From Neoconidiobolus thromboides FSU 785 (lineage: Eukaryota; Entomophthoromycota; Entomophthoromycetes; Entomophthorales; Neoconidiobolaceae): 64,000 bases of DNA. Under the pieces are notes generated by a model. It saw only the letters and a program-made list of their open reading frames with translations. It was not told the origin of the DNA and made no database searches. The stretch covers positions 62,001 through 126,000 of the forward strand of contig MU626289.1 in assembly GCA_025603075.1 (NCBI GenBank). The letters are read 5' to 3'. A program made the position numbers and the translations under genes. Below, piece after piece: positions 1 through 16,124 of this stretch (position 1 is the first letter of the stretch; every line of letters begins with the position of its first letter).

Positions 1-3000
1 TGCATCTATTGCTTGTTTTGAACATTACATTCTAATACTGTTTACTTATTATAAACGCTGGATGGATATAATACAAGTTCGATTATTTCCATTACTCATA
101 GCTCTTAAATTAAAATATTTAATTAGTATTTATTATCATTGTTTTTATTAATATTTAGATTATTTACTTTTATACTTTTTTAAATTAACTCGCCTTTTTA
201 GCTCACATAGAGATGTGGTTCTACTTTTCGTCTTATTAGAACTTGAATTTGTTAGCTCTAAATGAGTAAATTCAGAATCTCTTTTCAATCAATTTATTAC
301 AAAATTTATAGTATCTATTTGTTAATATAAGTTTGAAAGCTTGATTCAAATTAAAAATTAAACCCCTTAATTTCACTTTTTATTCATTTCTTATATAACA
401 TAAAACTCTAAAAAAGCTATTAAACAAAGCCAGATAAAAAACATCATAATATGTATTATTTTAAAACTAAGCAAAAGACAGAAGAATTGTAGTATTTAGT
501 ATTTAATTTAACCCGAGCTTTTAAACTAACTCATATTATCAAGCTTCAATTTACCCTTTATTCAATTGTCTATATTAAGATATTTTTATTTATCCTAAAT
601 TTATTTTATTATTGTAGTTCACCATTTTTGTTTATCTACTTTTAACTCATCTACTAAAAAAGAAATCGATTTATTTATATACGAATGCCTTACCTCTTTA
701 ACTCTATGCTTACTTTGTAAATCTAATAGTTGAAAAAGAATATTTAAATTAACAGAAATAAGATCATATACATTTAGATAATATTAAAATTCCCAATTCT
801 ATCTTCTCTCTGTTTTTTAGTACAAATCTTGATGTTTTTAATTTTTATTTGAACACTTTTATATTTTGCTTTGAAGATTGAAAAGTTAATAATTCAATTA
901 TCAATAAGGGTTAAAGCCAAAACCATGGTTTATTAATATTGTATTTGTACATTAAATCATTATTGCATGACCAAAAATGTTGTTCTTTAATTGAGTATTA
1001 TTAAAGCGTTACTATTTTATAGATGGTATTATCTTAATTAAATTAAAATATTTCATTCTTTTGAAATTCTCTTAGCAAGTTTGTTAAACATAAAACTCAA
1101 ATACAACTAAAAATAGTTAAAATAACTTGTAAAGAGCTCAAGTATATATTTTGGAGCATCGCTTTAACATGACAATTAATAAATTTCGTTAAAATGAAAT
1201 CATTTTATAATACTAAGGGATAATAATAAGCAAGTTTTCAGAGTTACTTATTATTATTCAATACATTTATTAATTAGTTATAAAATCCATATAGATATGG
1301 GAAATAGAACAACTACCAAAATGTTTCTTTAACTTTGAAAGAGCCTGTATGTTCTCAAACGCCTTTTTTTATGGAAGGAAATGAGGCAGATAATGTTAAA
1401 AAAGGAATAATATAGATAGAGCTTATGAGGTAATAAGATGAAATCTTATCATGCTTTAAAAGGCAAAACGCAGATGTCTAAAAATACGACATATCTTCTG
1501 TCATCATAACTATACTTTTTATTTTAATATCAATAATCATAACCGCATTATAATTATTATTTAGAAAAATGTTCAATTAATTTAACCGAAATCTTGCTAA
1601 ATAACTTTTTTAATATAACTACTTTTGATTTCGAATATATGAGCACATTTTATTAATGTTGGCTTTTAGGTTTAAAATTATAAAATCTCTATAATCTTTT
1701 TAGCTTATTTTTACTTGGTTTCTATTACCAAACACGTATGGAGATGTTGTTCATTAATAGACTTATTAACTCAAAATAAAGATAAGCATTTTTTGGTTTA
1801 AGTTATAGAATTGATTCATTTATAATACTTAAAAAACCATTAATTGTATTTATAAATAATTTATTACTAAATTTGGCAAATAATTGAAAATATTTAATTA
1901 AAGTAGAAAAAATATAAGTTCGTAAATGACTATTTCGTATATTTTTGAAGTAACGGCTTTCTAAATATTTTGGTGTAAAAATAAACCCAAAATTAATAAA
2001 TTGAAGAATTTAACAAAACAGTAGTTTTTTATTTTATTAACGACACTTATTATTTTACTTTAAATCAAAAGTATTTATTTTATTTTTTACTATTAAAAAA
2101 ATCATTCATTTATTAACAAAAACTAAAAGCTGAAATATATAATCAATATCAGTGAAAATCTATATAACTTTTATAAAAGTAGTATGTATTTATATACAAT
2201 TACGTTGCTTGGACAAAACCTATTAATCAATTAAAAAATAAGGCAACTCTTTTATGAATACCAAGTATTTCATAAAATATTACGTAAATGAAACCGAAAA
2301 TTCAAAGTTTTTATTTTGTAAATGAGCACTTATAGTAAAATGATGTTTATCATATATATTGTATTTAATAGCTTAACAAATAGTTTTGAGTTATTGTTTT
2401 AAGTTGTTTTTTAGATTTAAGAGAGCAAATACCTTTCATTATTCTTTACCTTGGCCCCAATCCCTTATTATCTAATCAAGCTTTGGATCGTACATTTTAA
2501 TACTATAAGCTCTCTTTCAATAACCTTTCTACATCCCCTTAGCTCTTATTTCATCTCATTTATAACAAACTTTTATAAATTTGAGCATAAAGATAAAAAT
2601 GTTGCTTTTCGACTGATTCAGTCAAAAGCCACTACAATCGGACTTAAACTGTTTTCCTCCCTACTATTTTCAACTCTTCTACTCACATCAACTTTTAGCC
2701 ACGTTTTTGTCTTTAGTTAATAAGCCATTTAGTAGGCTTATTTCTTTTCAAGATTTAAATAACTTTATTTATAAACACAAAAAATCAAAAACTAATATAA
2801 AGTAGTTACGGTAGATAGGGAAGATGAAATAATAAAGATGAAATTGCGTTATTTTTCATCTTATGTTTTATCTTAACTATATATATTTTTTATCCTGAAA
2901 CTAAATATAGTATTTTGTAATAAAAACAAATATTTAAGTAATGTTTTACTATTTCTATTAGTTTTAGTTTTAGTTCTTGTAATATATTATTATTTAATTA

Positions 3001-3076
3001 TAGGATTAGTTAAAATAAAAGAAATTACTTTTTAAAAAGATAGTAGATGTTTTAAAAATAAAGCTTTTATAACCAG
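1..3076. other. Gene-free AT-rich region
   Basis: No supported gene on either strand. The only open stretch of note is a plus-strand reading at 2451-2720 that starts with TTG, has no ATG, no homology I recognise and no neighbouring exon; it is somewhat richer in C than its surroundings and could be a relic. No tRNA-like cloverleaf or long tandem repeat was seen. Confidence 0.6.
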
Positions 3077-3470
3077 TTAAATACTTAAATGTTCTTTGAT
3101 GTGTAGCATATAATATAAAAGATAAGAGTAGTATTTATTAAATAAATTTAAGTTTTTTTTATTCTTTTGCGATATTTCAACAGTAGATTTAACTAAGTTT
3201 CCCTCTGTTATAGTTAAGTGTAATTTTAAATTAATTTCAATTTTTATATTGGGATGTATTTTTAATAATTTTATTGATAATTTTACCTCTAAATTGCATT
3301 TAAAAAACACTCTAATATTTTTGTTAGATCTTTTTTTAGAGTGTGGAATTGTAGATTTTTATAAACCATATAGCATTAGAGTCGCTACAATTATAATCCT
3401 TTTTCTAATAGTAAAACAAAGAGAAGACTTGACCTTAAAAACTTGTCAAAACTTCTCTACAGTCATGTGA
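3077..3470 (-). repeat. Decayed coding repeat, copy 1 (related to 29570-29860)
   Basis: Read on the minus strand, this stretch aligns over about 300 nt with 29570-29860 on the plus strand. The shared reading includes SKKRSNKN or SKRRSNKN, then NLKLHLT, then a variable part, then a segment ending CTIEM or STVEI. Copy 1 has an in-frame stop upstream and is interrupted by a 64-bp miniature element (3250-3313) that copy 2 lacks. Conservation at protein level with stops in both copies suggests relics of a former coding sequence, perhaps from a transposon. The parent protein is not recognised. Confidence 0.6.
3250..3313 (-). mobile_element. Miniature inverted-repeat element, shortened copy
   Basis: Starts TGGGATGTAT and ends near AACACTCTA, matching the two ends of the family described at 19365-19467. 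The middle is about 40 bp shorter. It lies inside the decayed coding repeat, whose other copy is uninterrupted at this point. Confidence 0.6.
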
Positions 3471-3517
3471 TATTTTTTATACTATATACATTGTTTCCAT
3501 ACGAAAAAATGACACGT

Positions 3518-3582
3518 TATATTATTATATATTATTATATATTATTATATATTATTATATATTATTATATATTATTATTATT
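3518..3582. repeat. Tandem repeat, 10-bp unit
   Basis: About six head-to-tail copies of ATTATTATAT, ending in a short run of ATT. A simple microsatellite with no gene nearby. Confidence 0.95.
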
Positions 3583-3796
3583 TGCCCATGTACCAGTATA
3601 ATGGATGTAGAGCTTATAGAATCAAATCAGGTTTCTTCTCTTAATTCAACTCCAACCGTAAGCTTATATCAAGTTAAATTAGTTGATTCATTTTCTTTAT
3701 TTATGATTGGTCTTTCTACTTTATTTCTATCATTAACACCACGATTAGGTCCAATAAATGAATTATTATTGTAAACAATTTCAAGTTTGATTACAC

Positions 3797-3897
3797 ATTT
3801 GAAGTTTTTTTTGTTTCATCGCTTTTTCTATTTTTTAAGCGCTATTTGAGTGGAAAAGCTATCAGTAAAGCCCCTGAACAGAAAAATATATTTCCAT
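3797..3897 (+). mobile_element. Miniature inverted-repeat element
   Basis: Full-length but diverged member of the family described at 19365-19467. The core TTTTTTAAGCGCTATTTGAG is well preserved; the terminal repeats are eroded (ATTTGAAGT at the left, TTTCCAT at the right). Confidence 0.75.
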
Positions 3898-4080
3898 TTG
3901 AATTTTTATACATAAACTCTTTCACAAAGCTGTCTTTCATATTCTATACTATATAACAAAATTAAATCAATGTTTTACTTTCATATTTTACTAGTAATAA
4001 AATCAATTTTAAATCTTAAGTAATTACTAATAAAGCGTTTTTAACTATTATCAATAAATATTAATTAACTTGATGTATAT

Positions 4081-4175
4081 TAGGGATATATTTTTTTAAG
4101 AATTTTACTGATAGCTTTTCCACTTAAATAGTGTTTAAAAAATAGAAAAAGTAATGAAACAAAAAAAATCCTCAT
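4081..4175 (-). mobile_element. Miniature inverted-repeat element
   Basis: Reverse-orientation member, beginning TAGGGATATA and ending ATCCTCAT, flanked by TAT/AT. It faces the copy at 3797-3897 about 180 bp away. Confidence 0.8.
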
Positions 4176-4599
4176 ATTATGAATATGTTTTTATTAATTT
4201 AATTGATGTTTTTCTTTAAGTTAAAAAGTGAATATTTGAAGCAAAAAAGTTTTTGCTATACAATTTTCAATAGAGAAACTCTATTTATTACTAAAATAAT
4301 GTCATCATGAATGATAATAGATAAAAACTTTGATACTGGACTATGATCTTGGTAATAATTTATAGATTAAATGAAATTTACTAAAGTGGCATAGTTGTTT
4401 TAAAGCAAAATCAATCAAACAACATCTCAAATACCATCTAAGTTTAAGGTTTTAGCCAATTAAATCATAATATTTTATAAAGTTCAGTACTAAAAATTTA
4501 CGTGGCAAAAAAATAAAAACAGATTATTAACAAAGTTTTGCTTTATTTCACGACTAAGATAAAAAGAGAGAGATTTAATCAATAAGGATTGAACTAAAG

Positions 4600-7523
4600 A
4601 TGCTTTTATTGAAATTAAGTAGATGGGCACTTAGATGTCTGTGTATTCTGTTACTAAGTCTTAGTGTTATTGCTTCGAAGGTATCTTATTTTTTTAAACT
4701 TATTGAGAAATTTCGATTAAAGTTTAATTTTTTTGATTTAATAAACGAAATTGAAACTCACTTTTATACTAGAACAATAATCAGAATGAAAATCAAGATC
4801 AACTTGAGGACAGCGTAAAATCAGGAGATATGTTATACAAAGAGGCATTAAAGATGTTGAACCAGCGTAACTTGGAAAGGAAACATAGTTTTGATCCAGC
4901 AGTCAATAGCGAAGAGATTGAGCCTTCAGAATCTGGGATATTAAGTTTGTCAGTTAATCTTATTCAAAATGCTATTCGCTCTGCTTTTAATAAGAATGGA
5001 AATAAAGAAAATGATGACCAAAAGAAAGTAGAAGATGAAATTAAAGACCCATTTCTTAAAAAGGTTACTACAAAACTGATGGAGGCTTATGAATTGGACC
5101 ACCCTGATAGTATCTATATGCTCGGGGCTATGAATTTGGTAGTTTTGTTTATTCGCTTTTTTATTGTATATTAAAATTTGATAGTTCTCTTCTTATTCCC
5201 ATCCCAGGAATATTACAAAAGCAGTCAACTATTTTAAGAAGCTGTCGGATTTGAATGGAAACCATAAAGCACAACATTTGCTTGGTATTATTTATTCTAC
5301 TGGAATTGGGGGCATTGAAAAAGACCTTGGACTGGTAAGTAATTTATTCAACTTAAAATGAACCGTTTGATCCTTGATTAGTCAATGTTATATCATACCT
5401 TTTCTGCTAGATCCGATAATCCTGGCTCTAGGTTAGTATTAGGGTATCGTTATTTCAATGGTATTTCTGCACCAAAGTCATGTAATGTTGCTTTAGAATA
5501 CTATAAAAGTGCAGCAGCAGAAGGTAATACATTTTTTTTCAAAACGTAAATATATAATTATTTGAAAAAGCGGTTCAAAAATTTCTTTCTGGGCCTCCAG
5601 GTGGAAAATCATTCCCACCCAGACCTGTTCGCTTATCAGATTTTGAAGGGGGTGTTTTTGGTAATAAATTGGAAGACCTTAGTAACAAAGGAAGAGAAGC
5701 TCAACAACAAGGGTTTAATGAAGTTATTGAGTACAATGTTTTTCTTTCTTCTTCTGGTAGCTTACAAGCCACCTATTATCTTGCTTCTGTTCACTATTAT
5801 GGGAATAAAATCGTGGAACGTAACGTTGCAAGCGCTAGAAAATATTTAAATCAAGTCATGGATTATATCCCTTCCCTTGGACCTGAGGAAGCTTGGACTG
5901 ATGAACAAAAAAGGGACGTTGGTAATGCCTATGCCTTGCTTGGATTAATGTATCTCCGGGGTGAAGGTGTAGCTGTTTCTAAAGGTACCGCAAAGAAGCA
6001 TTTTGAAAAAGGAAGGAAATTGGTAAGTGATTTTAGTACAAGTAAATGAGTATAAGGAATAATCTTATTTAGAAAAATCCAACGGCAACTTATTGGACTG
6101 CAAAATTGTTACTTGAAAACAAAAATGACAAAAAGGTAGTTTGATTATTTTAATAGCATATCAAATATTTAATCATTTTAAACAGGCCTATGATACTGGA
6201 TTAGCTTATTTGACTAGTGCAGCATTGGCTTTAGGAGATAGTGAAGCCCTTGTAGAGCTTGGCTTAATTGAAATGGAAAACGAAAAGCATGAAAAAGCCT
6301 TTAGGTATTTCTTGGAAGCTGCAAAGCAAAAAAATTTCCTTGGTAGTTATCATTTAGCAAACTATTATGCTAATGAATTATTTTCACTCCATTCATGTAC
6401 ATTAGCAGTACCTTTATTCAAATCCGTAGCTGAAAGAGGAGTATGGGATCTTGATCATATGAGTATGGGCTATCACCATTATAAAAGAGGAGAAATAGAA
6501 ACGGCACTTATTCATTATATAATTGCCGCAGAGTCAGGTATAGAGATAGCTCAAGAAAATGTAGCATGGATTATTGATCAAGGTAAATTCTTTCAATATA
6601 TAAGTATATAATATTTATTTACATCTTTAGCTAAATATAAATTAGTAAATATAAATAATGAAAATAATGACAAAAATAAAGTACAAGGTTCAGCAATACA
6701 GCCTAATTATGAATTAGCCTTGACTTATTGGACACGATCAGCCAATCAAGGTAATCCAGATAGTAGAGTAAAACAAGGGGATTATTACTTTTATGGATGG
6801 GGATTAAGTAACCCAGATTATGCCAAAGCAGCTGTCTGTTATCAAAATGCAGCTGAAAAACATTATGATGCTTTAGCAATGTGGAATATTGGGTGGATGT
6901 ATGAATATGGAATAGGTCTACCAAAGGTAATAAACTAAACTATACTAATATTAGCATAACAATAATTTATTTTAAAGGATTTCCACCTTGCTAAGAGATG
7001 GTATGATCAATCTCTTGTTAGTAACTCTAAAGCAGTCTTACCGGTTAATTTGTCATTATTTAAATTGAGGATTAAAAATATATTGGAGAAGCTTAAGAAT
7101 TTTTTTAATGGGGACGCAAAATTAAATTTGAGAGAAATATTGTTATCGACAGGGGCAAATAATTATAATGCAAAACAAGAACAGATACAGGATCCTAAAG
7201 AAAACAATATGAATGAGGACACAAATGATGAAAACCAAAATCAAGTATGGAGTGAGCTTCATCATGATTATGAAACTGAAAGCCATATGGATATCAATTC
7301 AAAATCAAAGCCAGAGAATTATATAATACTTATCTTATGTTTATTTGTTGGTTGGCTTGTTTATATTAGGCAATTTGGGATGGGAAACAATAATAATCGT
7401 AATTTAGCTAGGGAACAAGTGGAAGAGGAATTGGCAGAAGATGAGGCTAACGAAGCAAATGATAATAATAATAGTAATCAACATCCACAACTTAATGCTG
7501 ATCCAGCTACAGGACAAGCTTAA
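4600..7523 (+). CDS. HRD3: SEL1L/Hrd3-like ERAD receptor (Sel1-repeat membrane protein)
   Basis: Probable adaptor of the Hrd1 ubiquitin-ligase complex that selects misfolded ER-lumen proteins for degradation. Nine exons inferred: 4600-4680, 4773-5138, 5208-5334, 5382-5523, 5571-6022, 6073-6135, 6186-6582, 6631-6926 and 6978-7523, giving about 820 residues, the family's usual size. The start at 4600 is chosen because it supplies a hydrophobic signal peptide (about residues 1-26) encoded by a separate first exon. Sel1-type helical repeats fill the middle (for example ALLGLMYLRGEGV and NIGWMYEYGIG). One transmembrane helix (YIILILCLFVGWLVYI) lies about 60 residues from the end, followed by an acidic, Asn-rich tail. 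Odd point: the exon 2-exon 3 junction does not keep frame with any GT-AG pair I could find (one nucleotide too many). Family assignment is firm from architecture; orthology is inferred. Confidence 0.88.
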
Positions 7524-7828
7524 TAAACAGACCTAGCAATTACACTATTCAAAGTTGTTAAGTTTTAAAGGTAGGAGGGAAATTAAGTCCGTCTTTATGA
7601 GTTATGATCACTAGAAATTCGTTCCTTTTTTAAAATTATTATTATTAATAAATTAAAGTTCTAAGTAAAAATTCGTAATAAACAATTCAATCTGTTATTT
7701 GTTTCGTAAAGGGTTTTTTATTTTATTAATGACATACTTCGATTCATTAATGCATTTTTTTAAATAACTAAGATAGAATTTAGTATTTTTTACCCTTTTA
7801 CCTTTTTCAAGTTTAAAGTTAAATTCAA

Positions 7829-8260
7829 ATGAATAACAATCAACACGAAATGAATAATATCAACTCAACAGAAGAAGAACAAGCCGTTATGAATTTACTT
7901 AGTGAAGCTCAAGATCAATCAAAAAAAATACAAGACCAACTAGGAGGTAATTTAAAATTAACTTTTTGCATCATAAGTTACTATAAATATGTAAAAAGAT
8001 ATTTTAGATAAGATGGGAGGAAGCATGCAAACATTCTGTACTACTTTATTTCAATTTCTTCAACAGCAGAACTCAGAGTATGAAAGGGAACTAAATAATA
8101 ACCTTAGGAAAATCAAAGAATTGACACATGAAAAAGGTAAGTTTAGATTACCATATTAAACTAAAAGTAAAATTTTATCAAACTAGAAATAGTCCAAAAT
8201 AAAATTGATGCCCTTATTCAGTTTATGGAACAAAATATTGATCATATCTTTAAGTTTTAA
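7829..8260 (+). CDS. Small coiled-coil protein, unknown function
   Basis: Three exons (7829-7946, 8008-8136, 8187-8260), phase-consistent with standard GT-AG introns, encode 106 residues. The protein is polar and Asn/Gln/Glu-rich at the N-terminus; from about residue 20 to the end it is a heptad-like helix containing LFQFLQQQNSEYE and ALIQFMEQNIDHI. No signal peptide or transmembrane segment. I do not recognise the family; size and helical pattern would suit a subunit of a small multi-subunit complex, but this is only a guess. It lies about 300 bp downstream of the SEL1L-like gene and 300 bp upstream of SMC5, all on the same strand. Confidence 0.7.
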
Positions 8261-8554
8261 GTGTTCACTGCTTTTGGTTTATGTATATTGAATAAGGCTA
8301 TTAAATTAAATTATTTAAGCTAATATGCTTTTTGTTCCGACTATTGGCCTTTATTATTTTTAAGATCACAGATATAAGCTATAGTAATTTTTATTATAGA
8401 GCCTTTTTTATATTTATTATACTTCATACACCTTGATAATGTTCAATTTTTAACTAAAATCATTACTATTTTTGCATACCAAAACTATGCTGAAATTACA
8501 AAAATGGCAAATAATGAAACTTTACTCAAATGATGATTTTTGTTTTCTTTTTAA

Positions 8555-12757
<4,203 letters not shown>

Positions 12758-12975
12758 ATTAAAATATAACTTAACTACTTGGGCATGTTTACTGTGATTA
12801 TAATTAATTTAACTAATTGACTAAGTTTCAGTTTAAAATATAGAAAAATAAATGAAAAGGAAAAAGATATTCAAAATATTGTAAAGTTAATATATAATTA
12901 AATGCTATTTTATTATTTATTTATTAGTATAATATTAGAATACTACTAAATTAGATTTTAAGTGAGATTAATTTA

Positions 12976-13836
12976 CTATAATAAAACCAATGAAGATAAA
13001 GCTAATAAAGCTAAGGAAGGGACTGCAAGGTTAGCATTATCAGTGAAAGTGTTATCCAAATCCATTGGTTGATAAAACACAAGATTTCTAGGGCCAGGTC
13101 TAATTTTTTTACCTGGATTTAAAGTGTCGTATTTGGTTTCTGAATCATGGATAAAAATTTGAACCATATTTTCAGATCCCGCTTTAAGGAAGATACCATT
13201 CTCATTATCTTCGGGAACATAATCTTTAACTTTCCATTCGAATTCTTTATCAGTACCAGGGATAGTAGCAATGTCATATTTAGCATTACCTCCAGCTCTC
13301 TTTTGAACAAGGGAAATATTAAGTTTCTTTGGGTTTTCATATGGTGTATTCGAAAAGATCCATTTAAACTTAATATTTTTTTTTAATGGTACACTAGAAC
13401 CTTTAACATCATCATTATATCTAGGTTCCATGATAGTAATCATCGCTCTTGCTGATGGTTTATCAGTTGCTTTTGGATCACTGCTTGATTTAGAACTATC
13501 ACTCTTTGAGCTTTTATCACTGCCGGATTTATCTGAAGTTTCACTTGCTTTGTCGTCCTTTGTTTTAGTACTGTCTTTGTCATCGGATTTAGAATCTGTT
13601 TGTTTGTCTTTGATATCAGTAGCTTTAGATTTATCGTCAGTTTTAGTTTCACTAGCTTTAGGATCATCAGTTTTAGAACCTGAATCATCGGTTTTGGAAG
13701 CACTTTTTGATTCAGAGCCTTTAGAAAATTATTAGTTATTTAATTAAATATATTTTATATTATTTAAACTACCTGAGCTTTGAGCAACAATAGCTAAAAC
13801 AATAAAAAATAAGAATACTAATTTAGTATACAACAT
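12976..13836 (-). CDS. Secreted Ser/Thr/Lys/Asp-rich protein, probable GPI anchor
   Basis: Two exons (13773-13836 and 12976-13718) encode 268 residues. An N-terminal signal peptide (FLFFIVLAIVAQSS) is split by the intron. A low-complexity linker of about 90 residues rich in Ser, Lys, Asp and Thr follows, then a compact domain of about 130 residues (starting near MEPRYND, with WIFSNTPYENP and PGTDKEFEWKV) that looks like a beta-sandwich seen in fungal surface proteins. The C-terminus is a hydrophobic stretch (VPSLALLALSSLVLL) after small residues, as expected for GPI attachment. Probably a cell-surface protein; the ligand is unknown. It converges on SMC5 with about 220 bp between the stops. 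Confidence 0.8.
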
Positions 13837-16124
13837 ATTAAATATTAGTAAAATGTAAAGAAAAAGTTTAATAAAAGAAATTTCAAAATTTATGTTTTAT
13901 AAACAGATATTTTGAAGAATTATAAGCTTACAATCTAAAAATAAACCCTTAGCTACTACTATTTTTAGATAACTTGGCAGTTAAATGAGGTCATTTTAAA
14001 GCTTCTAACCAATTATGTTTTATCCACAAATTAACTCGGTGAACCACTTTATCCAAGTTCTGCACAGGTTATTCATGCTTGGAGTTAATGTTCAAGATTC
14101 TTTAAATATGTTTAAGATGAATATAACTTGATTAGCAGTAGTTTTTATAATAAACAATCAGTTTTATCGCAATTTGGAGCCTTGACCTTTAAATTTTATT
14201 CTTAAATAAATAGTAATTATATCGTATCTGAACTTAAACACACTAAGCAGATGGTATTAAGGAGTTCAAGTTCATTATTATAAATTAGGCCCTTTAATTG
14301 ATTTCAGGATTTTAATTGATAGGCGAAAATTAAGGAGGAATGATTATGTTATTGCATTGTATTAAAAAGTGATAGTGGAACAATAGTACTATAGCTAGAT
14401 TAAATATGCCAATTTCTTAATTGTTTGTTCATTAATTTCAATTTTAGCTGTGAGTTTATGAGTTTTAATTTAGTATGTTCAATTTATTAGTCCTAAAATC
14501 AGTTGATTTTAAGCATATTTGAATCACATTTGTTTTATCATAGAGGATGCGTTTTTGCATTTAAGGATTTTACTAACAAATTTTCCACTCAAATAACACT
14601 TGAGATAGAAAAAGTGATGAGACTAAAAAAATACCCCCATATGTTTATTTGATTTTTGTGCTTTTTAAAAATTAGTATAATAGAATGCCAAATTATTTCA
14701 TTAACTTTAATCTATATTTCATTTTATTATAATAAATTATGGAATTATCTCATTTTATTAATTTATTATTGAAATTAACTTCTATTAAATCAAAATTTTA
14801 TTTTTCATTTAAAACATCTTGTCTTTTTCATTTTATTCTTTTTGGTATAGAACTTATTTGATCAAATCAACAAAATCGACTTCATTGAAATTTATGAACT
14901 TTAAACCAAAAAGCAATGTTCCATCTATTTAAAAAATAGAATTTTCTTGTGTTATTATTGTACCAGTTCAAATGTAATTTCTCTCATATAATTTGAACGC
15001 TAACAAATTAAGTGTTAATACAGTATCAGCAAAATCGCACTTCATAGTAACATTTACTTTATGAGGCTATCAGATTATGTGGGAAGAATTTTATTTAAAT
15101 CATTTTAATAGCAGAATAGAACAACAATATACCCATCATCTAATGATTGGCTTTAAACATTAATGGTTCTATTTAAAGCAAAAAAACCAAATTTGTATTC
15201 AAACTTATTTTATAAGCTGATCCTAAAAAGATTTATTTATTATATTTATAAAATTAATATTTTATTTTATTTTATTTAAAAAACCTATGATTCATGGAGG
15301 TGAAAACTATGAAAACATCGATTTATAACTGTCATTAAATTATATATATAAAATATTAATACACTTTTTCATTGTAACTTATTTTTAGTAATACTAAAAA
15401 AAATTTGTCCGAAAGTGCAAATTTAACTCCATTATTTCAAAAGCTTCATTCTAAGCATAATGTTAAAAATAGAATATATTTTTAAAAGAGCCACTATTTC
15501 CAACTTTCATGATTTACTTTAAATCAATGGATAAAACTTCTATCCACCAATAATAGTCCGTTATTGACTTTGGTTTCTCTTTGTTAAATTTAAATATTTC
15601 CTTAACAGTAGTAAGCAATATTAAGATAGCAGTTAATTGGCTCAAGGTCATTTTTTGAAAAAAATTCATATTTTGGATAGGAATGCTAATGAGTGGGGAG
15701 GTTCAAGAAAATAACCAATCAAGTGCTACGAATTTAAAATTGATTGGCTAGCTAAGAATTGAATTCCAACCACCTAAATTTAGATTAAAGTTTTCTAGGC
15801 ATGAGTAGCGGTAACCCTTAAAATAATACAACACTAATTAATAAATTTTTTAAAATATTTAATAATTTCTCCTTTATAAAAAAAAGAAGCTAAATAATTA
15901 ATTATCTTTTTTATAACAATCTTTATCATTTTATTCTTTTTTTTGCTAGTTTATTTTATTTTTCTATAAAACTTATTAGCAATTAACCTTATCAATTGTA
16001 TATAAACAAAAAGATTTTTATTATAAAAAGATAACAAGTTAATCCAACACCTCTCATTTGTTTTTATATTATTCTTTATTGTATCTTATCTTATCTATAC
16101 TCTTAGACCACTCAATCAATTTTA
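13837..16124. other. Gene-free interval before the chitin synthase
   Basis: No exon could be assembled. Contains one miniature element (14541-14641). Two CCAAT-box motifs in opposite orientation (15715-15721 and 15741-15747) lie 380-410 bp before the chitin synthase start. The last 320 bp before that start contain no ATG on the plus strand, as expected for promoter and leader. Confidence 0.6.
14541..14641 (-). mobile_element. Miniature inverted-repeat element
   Basis: Starts near GAGGATGCG and ends TACCCCCAT, with TA next to both ends. The internal TTTTCCACTCAAATAACACTT matches the family core in reverse. Confidence 0.8.

Noticed and set aside
4830-5174. ATG at 4830 as start of the SEL1L-like gene
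   Set aside because: An upstream exon at 4600-4680 splices in phase and adds the signal peptide expected for this family.
13119-13735. Several long ORFs overlapping the GPI-type protein gene on both strands
   Set aside because: Shadows of the Ser/Asp/Lys-rich repeat coding; the minus-strand reading with signal peptide and anchor is the coherent one.
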